Origin: Candidatus Phyllobacterium onerii
Lineage (GTDB): Bacteria > Pseudomonadota > Alphaproteobacteria > Rhizobiales > Rhizobiaceae
Direction: 5' to 3'
NCBI RefSeq assembly: GCF_028331445.1
Contig: NZ_JAQMHX010000002.1
Location: forward strand, 372,001 to 436,000
DNA length: 64,000 nucleotides
A model generated the notes under the pieces. It saw only the letters and a list, made by a program, of their open reading frames with translations, was not told the DNA's origin and did not search any database. Below, piece by piece: positions 46,232-54,570 of this stretch. The position numbers and the translations under genes are program-made. Each line of letters begins with the position of its first letter. Positions within the stretch are counted from its first letter, which is position 1.

Positions 46232-48334
46232 ATGGAGCAAGCTTTGAACGGCAAAAATGAAAGAGCATTCGATATTCAACCCGGGGACTGGACGACCATC
46301 GGGGCCCACGCCGACAAAGATGGCATAAATTTCTCACTGTTTTCGGCTCATGCCGAGCGCGTGGAACTTTGCCTCTTTGATGATGCAGGCGAAATGGAAA
46401 CGGCCCGGATGACGCTGCCTGAATTCACCAATGAGATTTGGCATGGCTATGTCCCCGGCCTCCAACCCGGGACCCTCTACGGCTATCGGGTCCACGGCCG
46501 CTACGATCCCAAAAATGGGCATCGTTTTAACCCAAACAAATTGCTTTTAGATCCCTATGCCCGGGAGATCGTCGGCGATGTGAAGTGGAGCGCTGCCCAT
46601 TTTGGCTATGATATCAATGACTCCGAAAAGGATCTGTCCTTCAGTGAGGCAGATAGCGCAGCCGACACGCCCAAGTGTCGCGTTATCGGCGAAGATCCAT
46701 ACGATTGGTCTAAGGATGTTCGACCTTCGGTTTCGTGGCACCAAACCATTTTTTATGAAACCCATGTCAAAGGTTTCACGCAGCTACATCCGGCCATACC
46801 GGAAAAACTTCGTGGAACTTTCGAAGGACTTGGACACGAAGCAATCGTGAACTATCTGAAAAGCCTTGGAATAACATCTGTGGAGTTGCTGCCGATCCAT
46901 TTCTTTCCCGATGACAGCCATCTATTGGAAAAAGGGCTTAAGAACTATTGGGGGTACAACACGCTTGGTTTCTTTGCGCTGGCCTCGCGCTATTATGGTC
47001 CTAGGGGCATGGATGGATTCCGGGACATGGTCCGAGCTCTCCATGACGGTGGCATCGAAGTTATCCTGGACGTCGTTTACAATCATACGGCCGAGGGAAA
47101 TGAGCTGGGACCTACGCTCTCTTTTAAAGGCATCGACAATTTCTCCTATTACAGGACAACACCCGATGAACCACGTTACTATATAAACGATACCGGAACA
47201 GGCAATACGGTCAATACGTCTCATCCCAGGGTACTCCAGATGGTGACCGACTCGCTGCGCTATTGGGTCGAAAACATGCACGTTGACGGATTTCGCTTCG
47301 ACCTCGGGACAATTTTGGGACGGGAACCGGATGGGTTTGATCAGCGCGGGGGATTCTTTGACGCCGTTAATCAGGACCCGGTTCTTTCCAAGGTCAAGCT
47401 GATTGGCGAACCCTGGGATATCGGTCCCGGTGGCTACCAGGTTGGAGGCTTCCCGCCGGGTTGGGCCGAATGGAACGACAAATACCGCGACACAGTAAGA
47501 GACTTCTGGAAGGACACCGACAATTCCGCACCGGACTTCGCTGCAAGATTTCTGGGATCCGCCGATGTCTACGACCTGCGGGGCCGGCGACCTTGGTCCA
47601 GCGTCAACTTCATCGCGGCCCATGATGGCTTCACGCTCAACGATCTGGTTTCTTATAACGACAAACACAACGAAGATAACGATGAGGACAATAAGGACGG
47701 CCACGGTGACAATCGTAGCAACAATTATGGTGTTGAAGGTCCGACAGACGATGCCAATGTCAACGCGATTCGCGAACGGCAAAAGCGCAACTTTTTAGCC
47801 TCGTTGTTCCTTTCGCATGGTACGCCGATGTTACTTGCGGGGGACGAGTTTGGACGGAGCCAAATGGGCAATAATAACGGATATTGCCAAGACAACGAAA
47901 TGAGCTGGGTTCATTGGGAGGGCTTGCCGGCTACCGCCGCGCAGTTGGGCGAATTCACTCGTAAGATTATTGACATCCGCAAGAAACAGCCAATGTTTCG
48001 TCGTGAAAACTGGCGCGATGGTCATGTTATAAACTGGCTTAATGCGGGTGGTGGGGAACAGACTGCAGAACATTGGCAGGATGGTGGCGGAACCACGATC
48101 GGAGTGCACTTGACGTGTGAGAATCCCGCTCCTGGCCAGTGGCATAGCGCGGTCGTACTCTTTAATCCGCACGAGGCCGAAGTGCCGTTCGAAATGCCGG
48201 CTCCCCCAACCGGCAACAGTTGGCGACAAGAACTTAACACGGCCAATTCCAACTTCGATGAACATGCTGAGCACGGTGGCGGAATTTTCGAAATTGCCGG
48301 CAGAAGCTTCGTTCTCTTCAGCTCAAGTCAGTGA
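46232..48334 (+). CDS. glgX: Glycogen debranching enzyme (isoamylase type)
   Basis: A GH13_11 enzyme of 700 residues that hydrolyses alpha-1,6 branches. N-terminal CBM48 region 'HADKDGINFSLFSAHAERVE', then 'YNHTAEGNELGPTLSFKGID', nucleophile in 'DGFRFDLGTILGR', acid/base in 'LIGEPWDIGPGGYQVG', and the long loop 'NDLVSYNDKHNEDN' with 'GDNRSNNYGVEG', typical of GlgX. ATG 46232 has only AAGG next to it; TTG 46244 with GGAG upstream is a realistic alternative. Transcribed divergently from the glgE operon. Debranched chains would feed TreY and MalQ. Confidence 0.94.
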   Translation: MEQALNGKNERAFDIQPGDWTTIGAHADKDGINFSLFSAHAERVELCLFDDAGEMETARMTLPEFTNEIWHGYVPGLQPGTLYGYRVHGRYDPKNGHRFNPNKLLLDPYAREIVGDVKWSAAHFGYDINDSEKDLSFSEADSAADTPKCRVIGEDPYDWSKDVRPSVSWHQTIFYETHVKGFTQLHPAIPEKLRGTFEGLGHEAIVNYLKSLGITSVELLPIHFFPDDSHLLEKGLKNYWGYNTLGFFALASRYYGPRGMDGFRDMVRALHDGGIEVILDVVYNHTAEGNELGPTLSFKGIDNFSYYRTTPDEPRYYINDTGTGNTVNTSHPRVLQMVTDSLRYWVENMHVDGFRFDLGTILGREPDGFDQRGGFFDAVNQDPVLSKVKLIGEPWDIGPGGYQVGGFPPGWAEWNDKYRDTVRDFWKDTDNSAPDFAARFLGSADVYDLRGRRPWSSVNFIAAHDGFTLNDLVSYNDKHNEDNDEDNKDGHGDNRSNNYGVEGPTDDANVNAIRERQKRNFLASLFLSHGTPMLLAGDEFGRSQMGNNNGYCQDNEMSWVHWEGLPATAAQLGEFTRKIIDIRKKQPMFRRENWRDGHVINWLNAGGGEQTAEHWQDGGGTTIGVHLTCENPAPGQWHSAVVLFNPHEAEVPFEMPAPPTGNSWRQELNTANSNFDEHAEHGGGIFEIAGRSFVLFSSSQ

Positions 48335-48759
48335 TGAGCCATTGGTGGATACTTCGCCGTTGCGGGCGTTGCAAAGACAGAGTTCCAGGCTGCTTGACCG
48401 GGATATGGAACGTCTGCAAAGCATGTGCATTTATGCGGCAAATGCGCGTACTCTCTTGGAAGCCTATGAGCGAGGTTTTGTGGGTTCCTCTTGCGCATCC
48501 GGCGATATGCGGAATCATCGGCATGATCGTAATCGTTTGGGAGCGGACACGGAAAAGCTCGGCGCTCAAGCGACAAAGGGCAAGCGATCTCGCTTCTTAA
48601 AAAAGCGGGACGCGTCGGCAGCGATCGCTATATGTGGCTTGGTGGTTCAAAAACCGGAATTAGGTAGCAACTGCCACCAAACATAATAGTGTTCATTTGG
48701 ACTACCCTGAAATCCCGTTGTTTCAGGAGTGATGAATGCGCTAGCCTTCCAAGAAAAGC
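48335..48759. other. No gene supported
   Basis: Between glgX and the convergent Fic gene. ORFs on both strands overlap each other and none has a start site with a ribosome-binding site or a recognisable domain. One plus-strand frame has a helical stretch ('SRLLDRDMERLQSMCIYAAN') that could be a remnant. No terminator was identified. Confidence 0.4.
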
Positions 48760-50336
48760 TTATTTGCGCCTCCAAATCTCGTCGCTCGCTTCTCCGTCCA
48801 AACGCTCGTCCAACTGTGCGAAGGCCGCTTCATATAAGCTTTGGAGGGCATCGAGACGCTCATCTCCCAAGGATGCGAGTTCACGCATCCGCGCCCGCTT
48901 CGAGAATTTTCCCGACCCGCTGTGGAGGAAGCCGAATGCCAGTTCCTCGAGGCGGACTTCGATATCCATCGAGCGTTTGACGGACGCCTTGAAATGATCG
49001 TGTGCCTCCAGATAGCGGACTTCGCGCGGCAGGTCCTGCTCGATGGTCCGGATGACGCAATGCGCTAGAAACTCGGCCTGGATCGTCGCGTCGAAGTAGC
49101 GGTAGAAGTCGGCCGTATCGTTGTCGATGGCGACGTTGCCATCCGACGTAGGCCTCCACTTCACGAGAGGCAGGATGCGGGAGGAGTATGATTCGAGAGC
49201 GGACAGATAGGCATGGATCTCGTCATTCATCACGGACGAGACGGGAAAGATCATTCCTTTCGGGCTGAACCCGGACTGCGCCAAGACGTGATGGATCAGG
49301 TACCGATGCAGTCGCCCATTGCCGTCCATGAACGGGTGGATGAACACGAAGCCGAATGAGAGCGTGGCCGCGGCCACGATGGGCGGCATGTGCGCAGAGT
49401 CGAGCGCGTCGTCGTACGCGATCAGGCCCTCGACCAAGGACGGAACGTCGTCTGCACGTGCGCTGATGTGGCTTGGGATCGGCTCATGCGTCGATCGGTC
49501 ATGGCGACCGATGAAGTTTTCCTCTTCCCTCAGGCCGAGTTTCACGGCACCGGCACCTTCGAGAACGATGCGCTGAAGTCGTTCCAGTTCCACCCTGCTG
49601 ATCGGGTGTTTGCCCGCCTGCGAGACGGCCCGTCCCCATCGATGGAGCCGATCGTTGCTTGGCCTTTCTCCCTCGATCTCGAACGTCGATGTCGTGTCCT
49701 CCAGAAGAAGAAAAGCGGCGGCTCGGCGAAGGATGTCAGGCGATATTTGCGAGATGACTTCCGCCGCGCGATGCGACAGGTCAGCGGATGCAATGGCGTT
49801 CAGGCTATCGGTCTTACGGACGAGCGGACAGAATTCCCTGGTACCGGGAATGTTGTCCTTCACCCTGAATCGGCGGGAGGTTGTTCCGGTACCTGCGAAC
49901 TGGAGGTCGGAGTCAATCACCTCGACATAGCGACCTCCGGCGGAGTCCGGCGCGTCGAGGCGCTCGTACAGGTGAGCGATCCGACGGGTGTACGCTCCAG
50001 ATGGAGCATCGTTGAGAAGCTGCTGGATCGGCCCGGGACCTGTCGCCTGAAAAAGGGCGTTTCAACACCAGAAGGTCGACCCTTCGTATTTCAACGCGAA
50101 CGTCAGGTGCCGACCAACGTTGCTTCCGGGGCGTGTCGCTGCGTGAAAATCCTCCACCCATCCTGCGTGTACTCACGGTTTCGGGGGGACGTGGCGGATC
50201 GTGTCCATGGGATGGTCACATCCAGACCGTATGCATCGATCAAGGCGACGTATCCCGCAGGAGTCGCCTCCTCCGGCAACCAATCATCGAAAAGTATTGT
50301 GCAAGGGCCAGAGAAGGTGGGTATCATGAAAAACAT
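48760..50336 (-). pseudogene. Fic-domain protein with a frameshifted 5' part
   Basis: The 3' part is an intact frame of 386 codons (48760-49920) with the Fic AMP-transferase motif 'HPFMDGNGRLHR' and the inhibitory segment 'TSTFEIEGERPS' ahead of it, a class II arrangement. Coding similarity continues upstream: 'GYVALIDAYGLDVTIPWT', 'REYTQDGWRIFTQRHAPEAT' (50336 to about 50100), then 'LTFALKYEG', 'VDLLVLKR' and 'FQATGPGPIQQLL' in alternating frames. Single-base indels near 50100, 50065 and 50040 and an in-frame TGA separate these from the body. The full gene would be ~520 codons. The remaining ORF could still be translated from GTG 49920 with the Fic core. Confidence 0.75.
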
Positions 50337-51296
50337 TCCCGCGCCAAGAAATTCGTACCTTTATAGCCTGGTCCTATGAAAACTGTCCACAGATGAGCAA
50401 ATTTCAACGAATTCCGGGAAAAACGTTCCGGCCTTCCGCGAAATGTTCCAAATGTCATCCAATCGATGAAAAGCGTTACTTTTCAACTCCTAGAGCTAAC
50501 TTGGTTGCAATCTCCCGAATGAACGCGCGAACATGTGGATGCCACTGCCTTTCGGTGTTTTGGAGTAGCAGACAAGCAAGAAGAGTGTCGGCATCGATTT
50601 GAATCGACGATGGCGTGTCAATGCACGCCAGATTGCCCTGTTTTTACCTTCATGCGACGTGCTCCCGTCTTACAGTGAGCTGCGCTACGTATAAATTCTT
50701 CCACGATCAAAAATACGCGTCTGAGCAATGCGACATCTTGGCCTATGCACACGATATGGCGGTGGCAATCCTTCCTTCAAACACACTCTCGTTCAATCGA
50801 AGGAGACTTGGACCTGAGGGACAATCATCAAGTTTTTTAAGGAAGGCATGCGTGACCCGAAGCGGCTTGCGATCGCAGCGACCGGTCAGCACCGCGTTTG
50901 GGACGCAATGTCCGGGGGCATGTGGACGCGGCTGGGTCTCGGGCAACATGCCCGTGCGGATGAACACGCATGTGAGGCCCGCCTCCAAAGTTCCCCGGGT
51001 GGGCTGGACGAAGGTTCTAATCATACCGTCTCCCCAGTGTTTCGACTGATAGTGCACGGAATTCTATGCAGAAGGGCGGGCCCGGCTTTAGGCGCACAGC
51101 AACCGTCGTCAAAGCCTAAGGTGTTCTGCTTATCAGAACCCGTAAGCGAGGCTCGAAGGCCTATGAAACCTTCGAGCCTCTGTTGCCAGGTTCGTATCAA
51201 TGCCTGCCGGACAACCGATCTCCAACTCGTGCTACAAGCGTTAGTTCCCGTCAATATTGTAAATATCGCCACATCGTTGACTATTGTGGTGCTTAA
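50337..51296. other. Accessory stretch without an intact gene
   Basis: No complete gene recognised. On the minus strand a frame ending near 50490 encodes 'IQIDADTLLACLLLQNTERQ' and 'HPHVRAFIREIATKLALG', which looks like the C-terminus of an unknown protein but lacks a start codon. The second copy of the dispersed repeat lies at 51142-51220. Base composition is similar to the surroundings. Confidence 0.45.
51142..51220. repeat. Dispersed ~77-bp intergenic repeat, copy 2, with a perfect hairpin
   Basis: The counterpart of 31649-31725. The left part forms a perfect 10-bp hairpin, GGCTCGAAGG (51150-51159) and CCTTCGAGCC (51169-51178) with a nine-base loop. The same position in copy 1 pairs less well. 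The right half (ATCAATGCCTGCCGGA block) is the most conserved part. Confidence 0.65.
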
Positions 51297-51806
51297 CTAT
51301 CGCTTTGCCGTCTCTGCGTCAGTCGATTCCCGCTTCAGGAACGTTCGCGTAACTTCGCCAGCGTGATCGGCCAGCCATTGGGCCATGGACTCTTCTTCTG
51401 TCAAAATCTCTTCGCAAATTTGATGTGTCTGGGCGTCGCCGACAAAGCTGGCTGCCTCAGCAAGCATTGTATAACTGGCGATTTCCATATGCTCGAACGT
51501 ATAACTCGCCATCGTGCCTTTCACGACCTCATCGCTGACGAATATCCCGCTCAACGATTGTCCTAATGCAGTAAGCTTAGCCCCTGCATCCTTCATACCT
51601 GAGGTGGCAGTATTTCGACGCTCAAGACAACTTCGAATCATTTGCGCATGCCGCTCGGTTTCGGCTATATGTTCATTAATGCGCTCGCGAAGTTCCGGAT
51701 AGTTTTCCAGACGGCTATGTTGACCCTTGAGCATAGTAAGCGCTTGCTCTTCCATAGCGTGCGCATCACGCAGCCAATCATTCAGCATTTTATCTGCAGC
51801 AGTCAT
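51297..51806 (-). CDS. DUF892 ferritin-like protein
   Basis: A 169-residue helical protein of the DUF892/YciE group, a second, divergent copy in the window. Landmarks are 'LNDWLRDAHAMEEQALTML', 'HIAETERHAQMIRSCLER' with E-x-x-x-H, 'SYTFEHMEIASYTMLAEAA' and 'EILTEEESMAQWLADH', giving the paired Glu/His positions of a ferritin-type di-iron site. ATG 51806 has GGAGAAG upstream, and an EcfG-type promoter lies 27 bases before the start, so it is a predicted general-stress gene. It is not linked to a catalase gene here. Confidence 0.85.
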   Translation of the reverse strand: MTAADKMLNDWLRDAHAMEEQALTMLKGQHSRLENYPELRERINEHIAETERHAQMIRSCLERRNTATSGMKDAGAKLTALGQSLSGIFVSDEVVKGTMASYTFEHMEIASYTMLAEAASFVGDAQTHQICEEILTEEESMAQWLADHAGEVTRTFLKRESTDAETAKR

Positions 51807-51832
51807 TAAATCTTCTCCATCCAAAATCCGCT

Positions 51833-51857
51833 AACACAGCTGGGTGAAGATTGTTCC
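51833..51857 (-). promoter_or_regulatory. EcfG-type promoter of the DUF892 ferritin-like gene
   Basis: Minus-strand GGAAC-N16-TGTT (GTTCC 51853-51857, AACA 51833-51836), 27 bases before the ATG at 51806. Confidence 0.7.
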
Positions 51858-52344
51858 CCTGCTTTGCACAGGAGAGGTTTGACCTTCGGAGTGATGTCAC
51901 ATCGTGGAAATGAGTGGCCCGGCCGACCGGAACGCAAAATACCGACGGCCGAGCCTATCAGGCCTGACGTGAAAAAGAAGCGCCACTTCTTCCTCAGACC
52001 TTTTGCTGAAACGGGGGTTCAGCGGTGGCAAAACATTTAAGTCAAGGAGAGGTTCCCTCTCTGTCCGGTACTGGACGAAGGTAAAAGGTAACCCCGGCTG
52101 ATGATGAAAAACGACCAAGCCTCTGCTTATGCTTCTCAGATTTGCATCACAACCATACGCCCAATAACAACTAAGAAAAATGGCCATGGACAGAGCGCCG
52201 TTCTACGCGGCGGCTTCAGGCTCATTGTCAGCCATTGAGTTCACTGACATGCTTTTAACGACCTAATGTCACGAACGTTTAGGCATCGGATACGTCAATT
52301 ATGATCAATTGTTGCGGCAAAAACGACTTTCAGCAAAGTGAACC
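51858..52344. other. Intergenic, one unassigned ORF
   Basis: A minus-strand ORF at 51897-52187 (96 codons) encodes a moderately protein-like sequence ('GLVVFHHQPGLPFTFVQYRT') with no recognised family. The remainder is the probable promoter region of the transglutaminase gene; no GGAAC element is present on that side. Confidence 0.35.
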
Positions 52345-53229
52345 ATGACGATTTTTTCGGTTAGACATTCGACGGTCTATCGCTATGTGCGACCAGTTGC
52401 CTTCGGTGAGCACCGCTTGATGTTTCGTCCGCGAGACAGTTTTGACCAGCGCCTTTTGGAGGCAACATTGGTTGTCGAACCAACGCCAAAACAAATACGC
52501 TGGATTCACGACGTCTTCGGCAATTGTGTCGCGCTCATCGACGTCACTGCAACTGCGTCGGAGTTAAGCTTTCAAAGCCACATTCGCCTCGACCATACGC
52601 CGGACGCGGGGCTTGATCTGCAGATTGATGAAAAGGCGCTCAGCTATCCCTTCGCTTATGCGAACGATGAGATTGCTGATCTGGAGCACACAATTGAGCG
52701 TCACTATCCCGATCGTGACGATGAAGTCGGCCGCTGGGGCAGACAGTTCGTTCGCGTCGGCCATCCGACGGAAACGGGCCACCTGCTCATGACGCTCTGC
52801 TTCGCAATTCATGAGAGCTTCGTGTATGAGCGTCGCGCAGCGCGGGGAACGCAGTCCCCTGTTCAGACTTTGCAGTTACGGCGGGGCACCTGCCGGGACT
52901 TTGCCGTGCTGATGATGGAGGCAGCCCGTTCATTGGGTTTGGCGGCGCGCTTTGTCACTGGGTATATTTACGTGCCAAGTCGCGATGGCTCGATAACTCG
53001 CGGCGGCGGATCGACTCACGCGTGGTGCCAGATCTATCTTCCGGGAGCCGGATGGGTGGAATTCGATCCAACGAATGGGATAGTCGGAAACAGGGATTTG
53101 ATCCGGGTGGCTGTCGCCCGTGAGCCGCGGCAAGCCATTCCACTGACCGGAAGCTACGACGGTGACGCCTCCGACTATGATGGAATGTCGGTGCAGGTGA
53201 ATGTCACAACAGAGGAGACGATGCCATGA
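52345..53229 (+). CDS. Transglutaminase-like protein
   Basis: A 294-residue protein with the bacterial transglutaminase N-terminal beta domain ('VRHSTVYRYVRPVAFGEHRL') and a papain-like transglutaminase core. The catalytic cysteine is in 'LQLRRGTCRDFAVLMMEAAR' (near residue 178), the histidine in 'GGGSTHAWCQIYLPGAGWVE' (near 225) and the aspartate in 'FDPTNG'. Such proteins act as cytoplasmic proteases or amidases of unknown substrate and often occur in tandem with related genes. Here the second copy survives only as a stub at 53318. The ribosome-binding site before ATG 52345 is weak. Confidence 0.88.
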   Translation: MTIFSVRHSTVYRYVRPVAFGEHRLMFRPRDSFDQRLLEATLVVEPTPKQIRWIHDVFGNCVALIDVTATASELSFQSHIRLDHTPDAGLDLQIDEKALSYPFAYANDEIADLEHTIERHYPDRDDEVGRWGRQFVRVGHPTETGHLLMTLCFAIHESFVYERRAARGTQSPVQTLQLRRGTCRDFAVLMMEAARSLGLAARFVTGYIYVPSRDGSITRGGGSTHAWCQIYLPGAGWVEFDPTNGIVGNRDLIRVAVAREPRQAIPLTGSYDGDASDYDGMSVQVNVTTEETMP

Positions 53230-53317
53230 TTGAAGATTTGTAGGGAACCCATAGTGGCTCCTTGACGTTGCCGCATGATTGTCAACAAGGCAGTCGGATA
53301 TCAATCAAGGAGAGACG

Positions 53318-53434
53318 ATGAAGATACGCGCCGGGTTCACTTTGGGATACGGGTGCCCACAGCCGACAGCGATGTTGCTGGTTGGCACGGCAACGGGCGC
53401 GGTCCGTCGAGCGCCGAAGGCAGCAGTCCGCTAG
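53318..53434 (+). pseudogene. Stub of a second transglutaminase-like gene
   Basis: An ORF of 38 codons with a good ribosome-binding site (AAGGAGAGACG before ATG 53318). Its first ~22 residues, 'MKIRAGFTLGYGCPQPTAML', match the conserved start of a second type of bacterial transglutaminase-like protein, then the sequence diverges and stops. The gene has been truncated by deletion. Confidence 0.6.
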
Positions 53435-53511
53435 AATGACCCCGTAATTCTTCTGCATTCCTCGTAGCATGAGGGAAATACCGGCAGCGGTTTGCTTGCC
53501 GGGACACGAGA

Positions 53512-53536
53512 AGAAAGGCGGGACCATGATCCCGCC
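53512..53536 (-). terminator. Intrinsic terminator of the cold-shock gene
   Basis: A perfect 7-bp stem GGCGGGA/TCCCGCC with a six-base loop, followed on the minus strand by TTTCTTCT. It lies about 33 bp after the csp stop at 53569. Confidence 0.85.
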
Positions 53537-53568
53537 TCGTTGCTGTTCTGGTATTCGGCTGGGACGGC

Positions 53569-53778
53569 TTACCCTGCGCTCAATTGCTCGGCAGACATCT
53601 TGCCGGATCTGTTATCGCGCACCATTTCGTAGGTGATCTTCTGCCCGTCGTTCAAACTGCGCATTCCGGCGCGCTCGACGGCAGAAATATGGACGAAGAC
53701 ATCAGCGCCGCCATCGTCGGGCTGGATGAAACCGAAACCCTTGGTTGCGTTGAACCATTTCACAGTACCTGTTGCCAC
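53569..53778 (-). CDS. cspA: CspA-family cold-shock protein
   Basis: A 69-residue single OB-fold nucleic-acid chaperone. RNP1 '[11 protein letters not shown]' and RNP2 '[10 protein letters not shown]' are both intact. The start is GTG 53778, chosen because GGGAGG lies eight bases upstream and the length then equals the family norm; the longer frame to 53799 adds non-conserved residues. It is followed by an intrinsic terminator, so it is monocistronic. Confidence 0.95.
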   Translation of the reverse strand: MATGTVKWFNATKGFGFIQPDDGGADVFVHISAVERAGMRSLNDGQKITYEMVRDNRSGKMSAEQLSAG

Positions 53779-54059
53779 GATGAATCCTCCCGCTAGCAAG
53801 TTCGAACAGTATCGTTATCGTTCGACGCATCCTGTATCAAGCCTTAGAGCCGGAAAGTATGATCTTGCAGTCCCTCCTCTACTTGAAATCCTGTCTCTTC
53901 ACCTTCGTAACGCAAATCTCATAGGTACATTCCCAACTCATTCCACAGATCATCTCTATGTGGGTTCCACCGCGAATGGCGTGTTCATCGGTCAGGGGGC
54001 CGATTCACCGAGCGTATCGGCGACCACAGCTCCGCGCTGACCATGGGAAGCGGCTCTGC

Positions 54060-54300
54060 CGTGGCGCTGTCGATTGAAGTTTGATGCTCCAATTCAGCGT
54101 TCAGTTCTGCGCCGAGGATGAGATGAGGATAATCAAAAAATCCACGTCCACATCATCAGACCGGCTACTGCGCCCAGCGCGCCGTAGGTAGCGTTGTAGT
54201 CGGCGAAGTTGGCGAGATAGAAGGTGAAAGTTGCCGACGCAACAATCCAGATCAACGTTGAAAGAACGGCTTCCCACAAAGCCTGCGTCACTTTGACTGG
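54060..54300 (-). pseudogene. Fragment of a YihY/RNase BN-like membrane protein
   Basis: The minus strand encodes 'WIVASATFTFYLANFADYNA' and 'TYGALGAVAGLMMWTWI', a conserved stretch of the YihY (BrkB) family, then a stop. In another frame the expected continuation 'LILGAELNAELEHQT' follows. Only the C-terminal third is present; the upstream part is missing. The 270 bp between this remnant and paoC contain an unassigned 74-codon minus-strand ORF (54307-54531). Confidence 0.65.
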
Positions 54301-54570
54301 CGGGATTTAATCGGATGGGTTACATTCTACAATAAAGTGGTTCCGGACAACCAGGGATTTTGGCAAATCGACGCATGCTGCATCCACTGAAAGTTGAGCC
54401 GGCGCTTCGTTGAATTCATCCTTTGTCCTGAAAAAAGCCGGGAAGTGTCCCAGGTTCGATTTTGGCGGCGCAATATATTTCGCGAAGCAAGGCGACTGAC
54501 CAAGGCATTGCGATTCGGACGTCTTCTTCAAATAAGCCGGCGGATATGGACCAGCCCGTAGAAAAAGTCT

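Noticed and set aside
46922-47782. 286-codon minus-strand ORF opposite glgX
   Set aside because: It lies wholly within the catalytic part of glgX and is an antisense shadow.
49390-50379. 329-codon plus-strand ORF opposite the Fic gene
   Set aside because: The minus strand shows Fic-family similarity along the whole stretch; the plus ORF has none.
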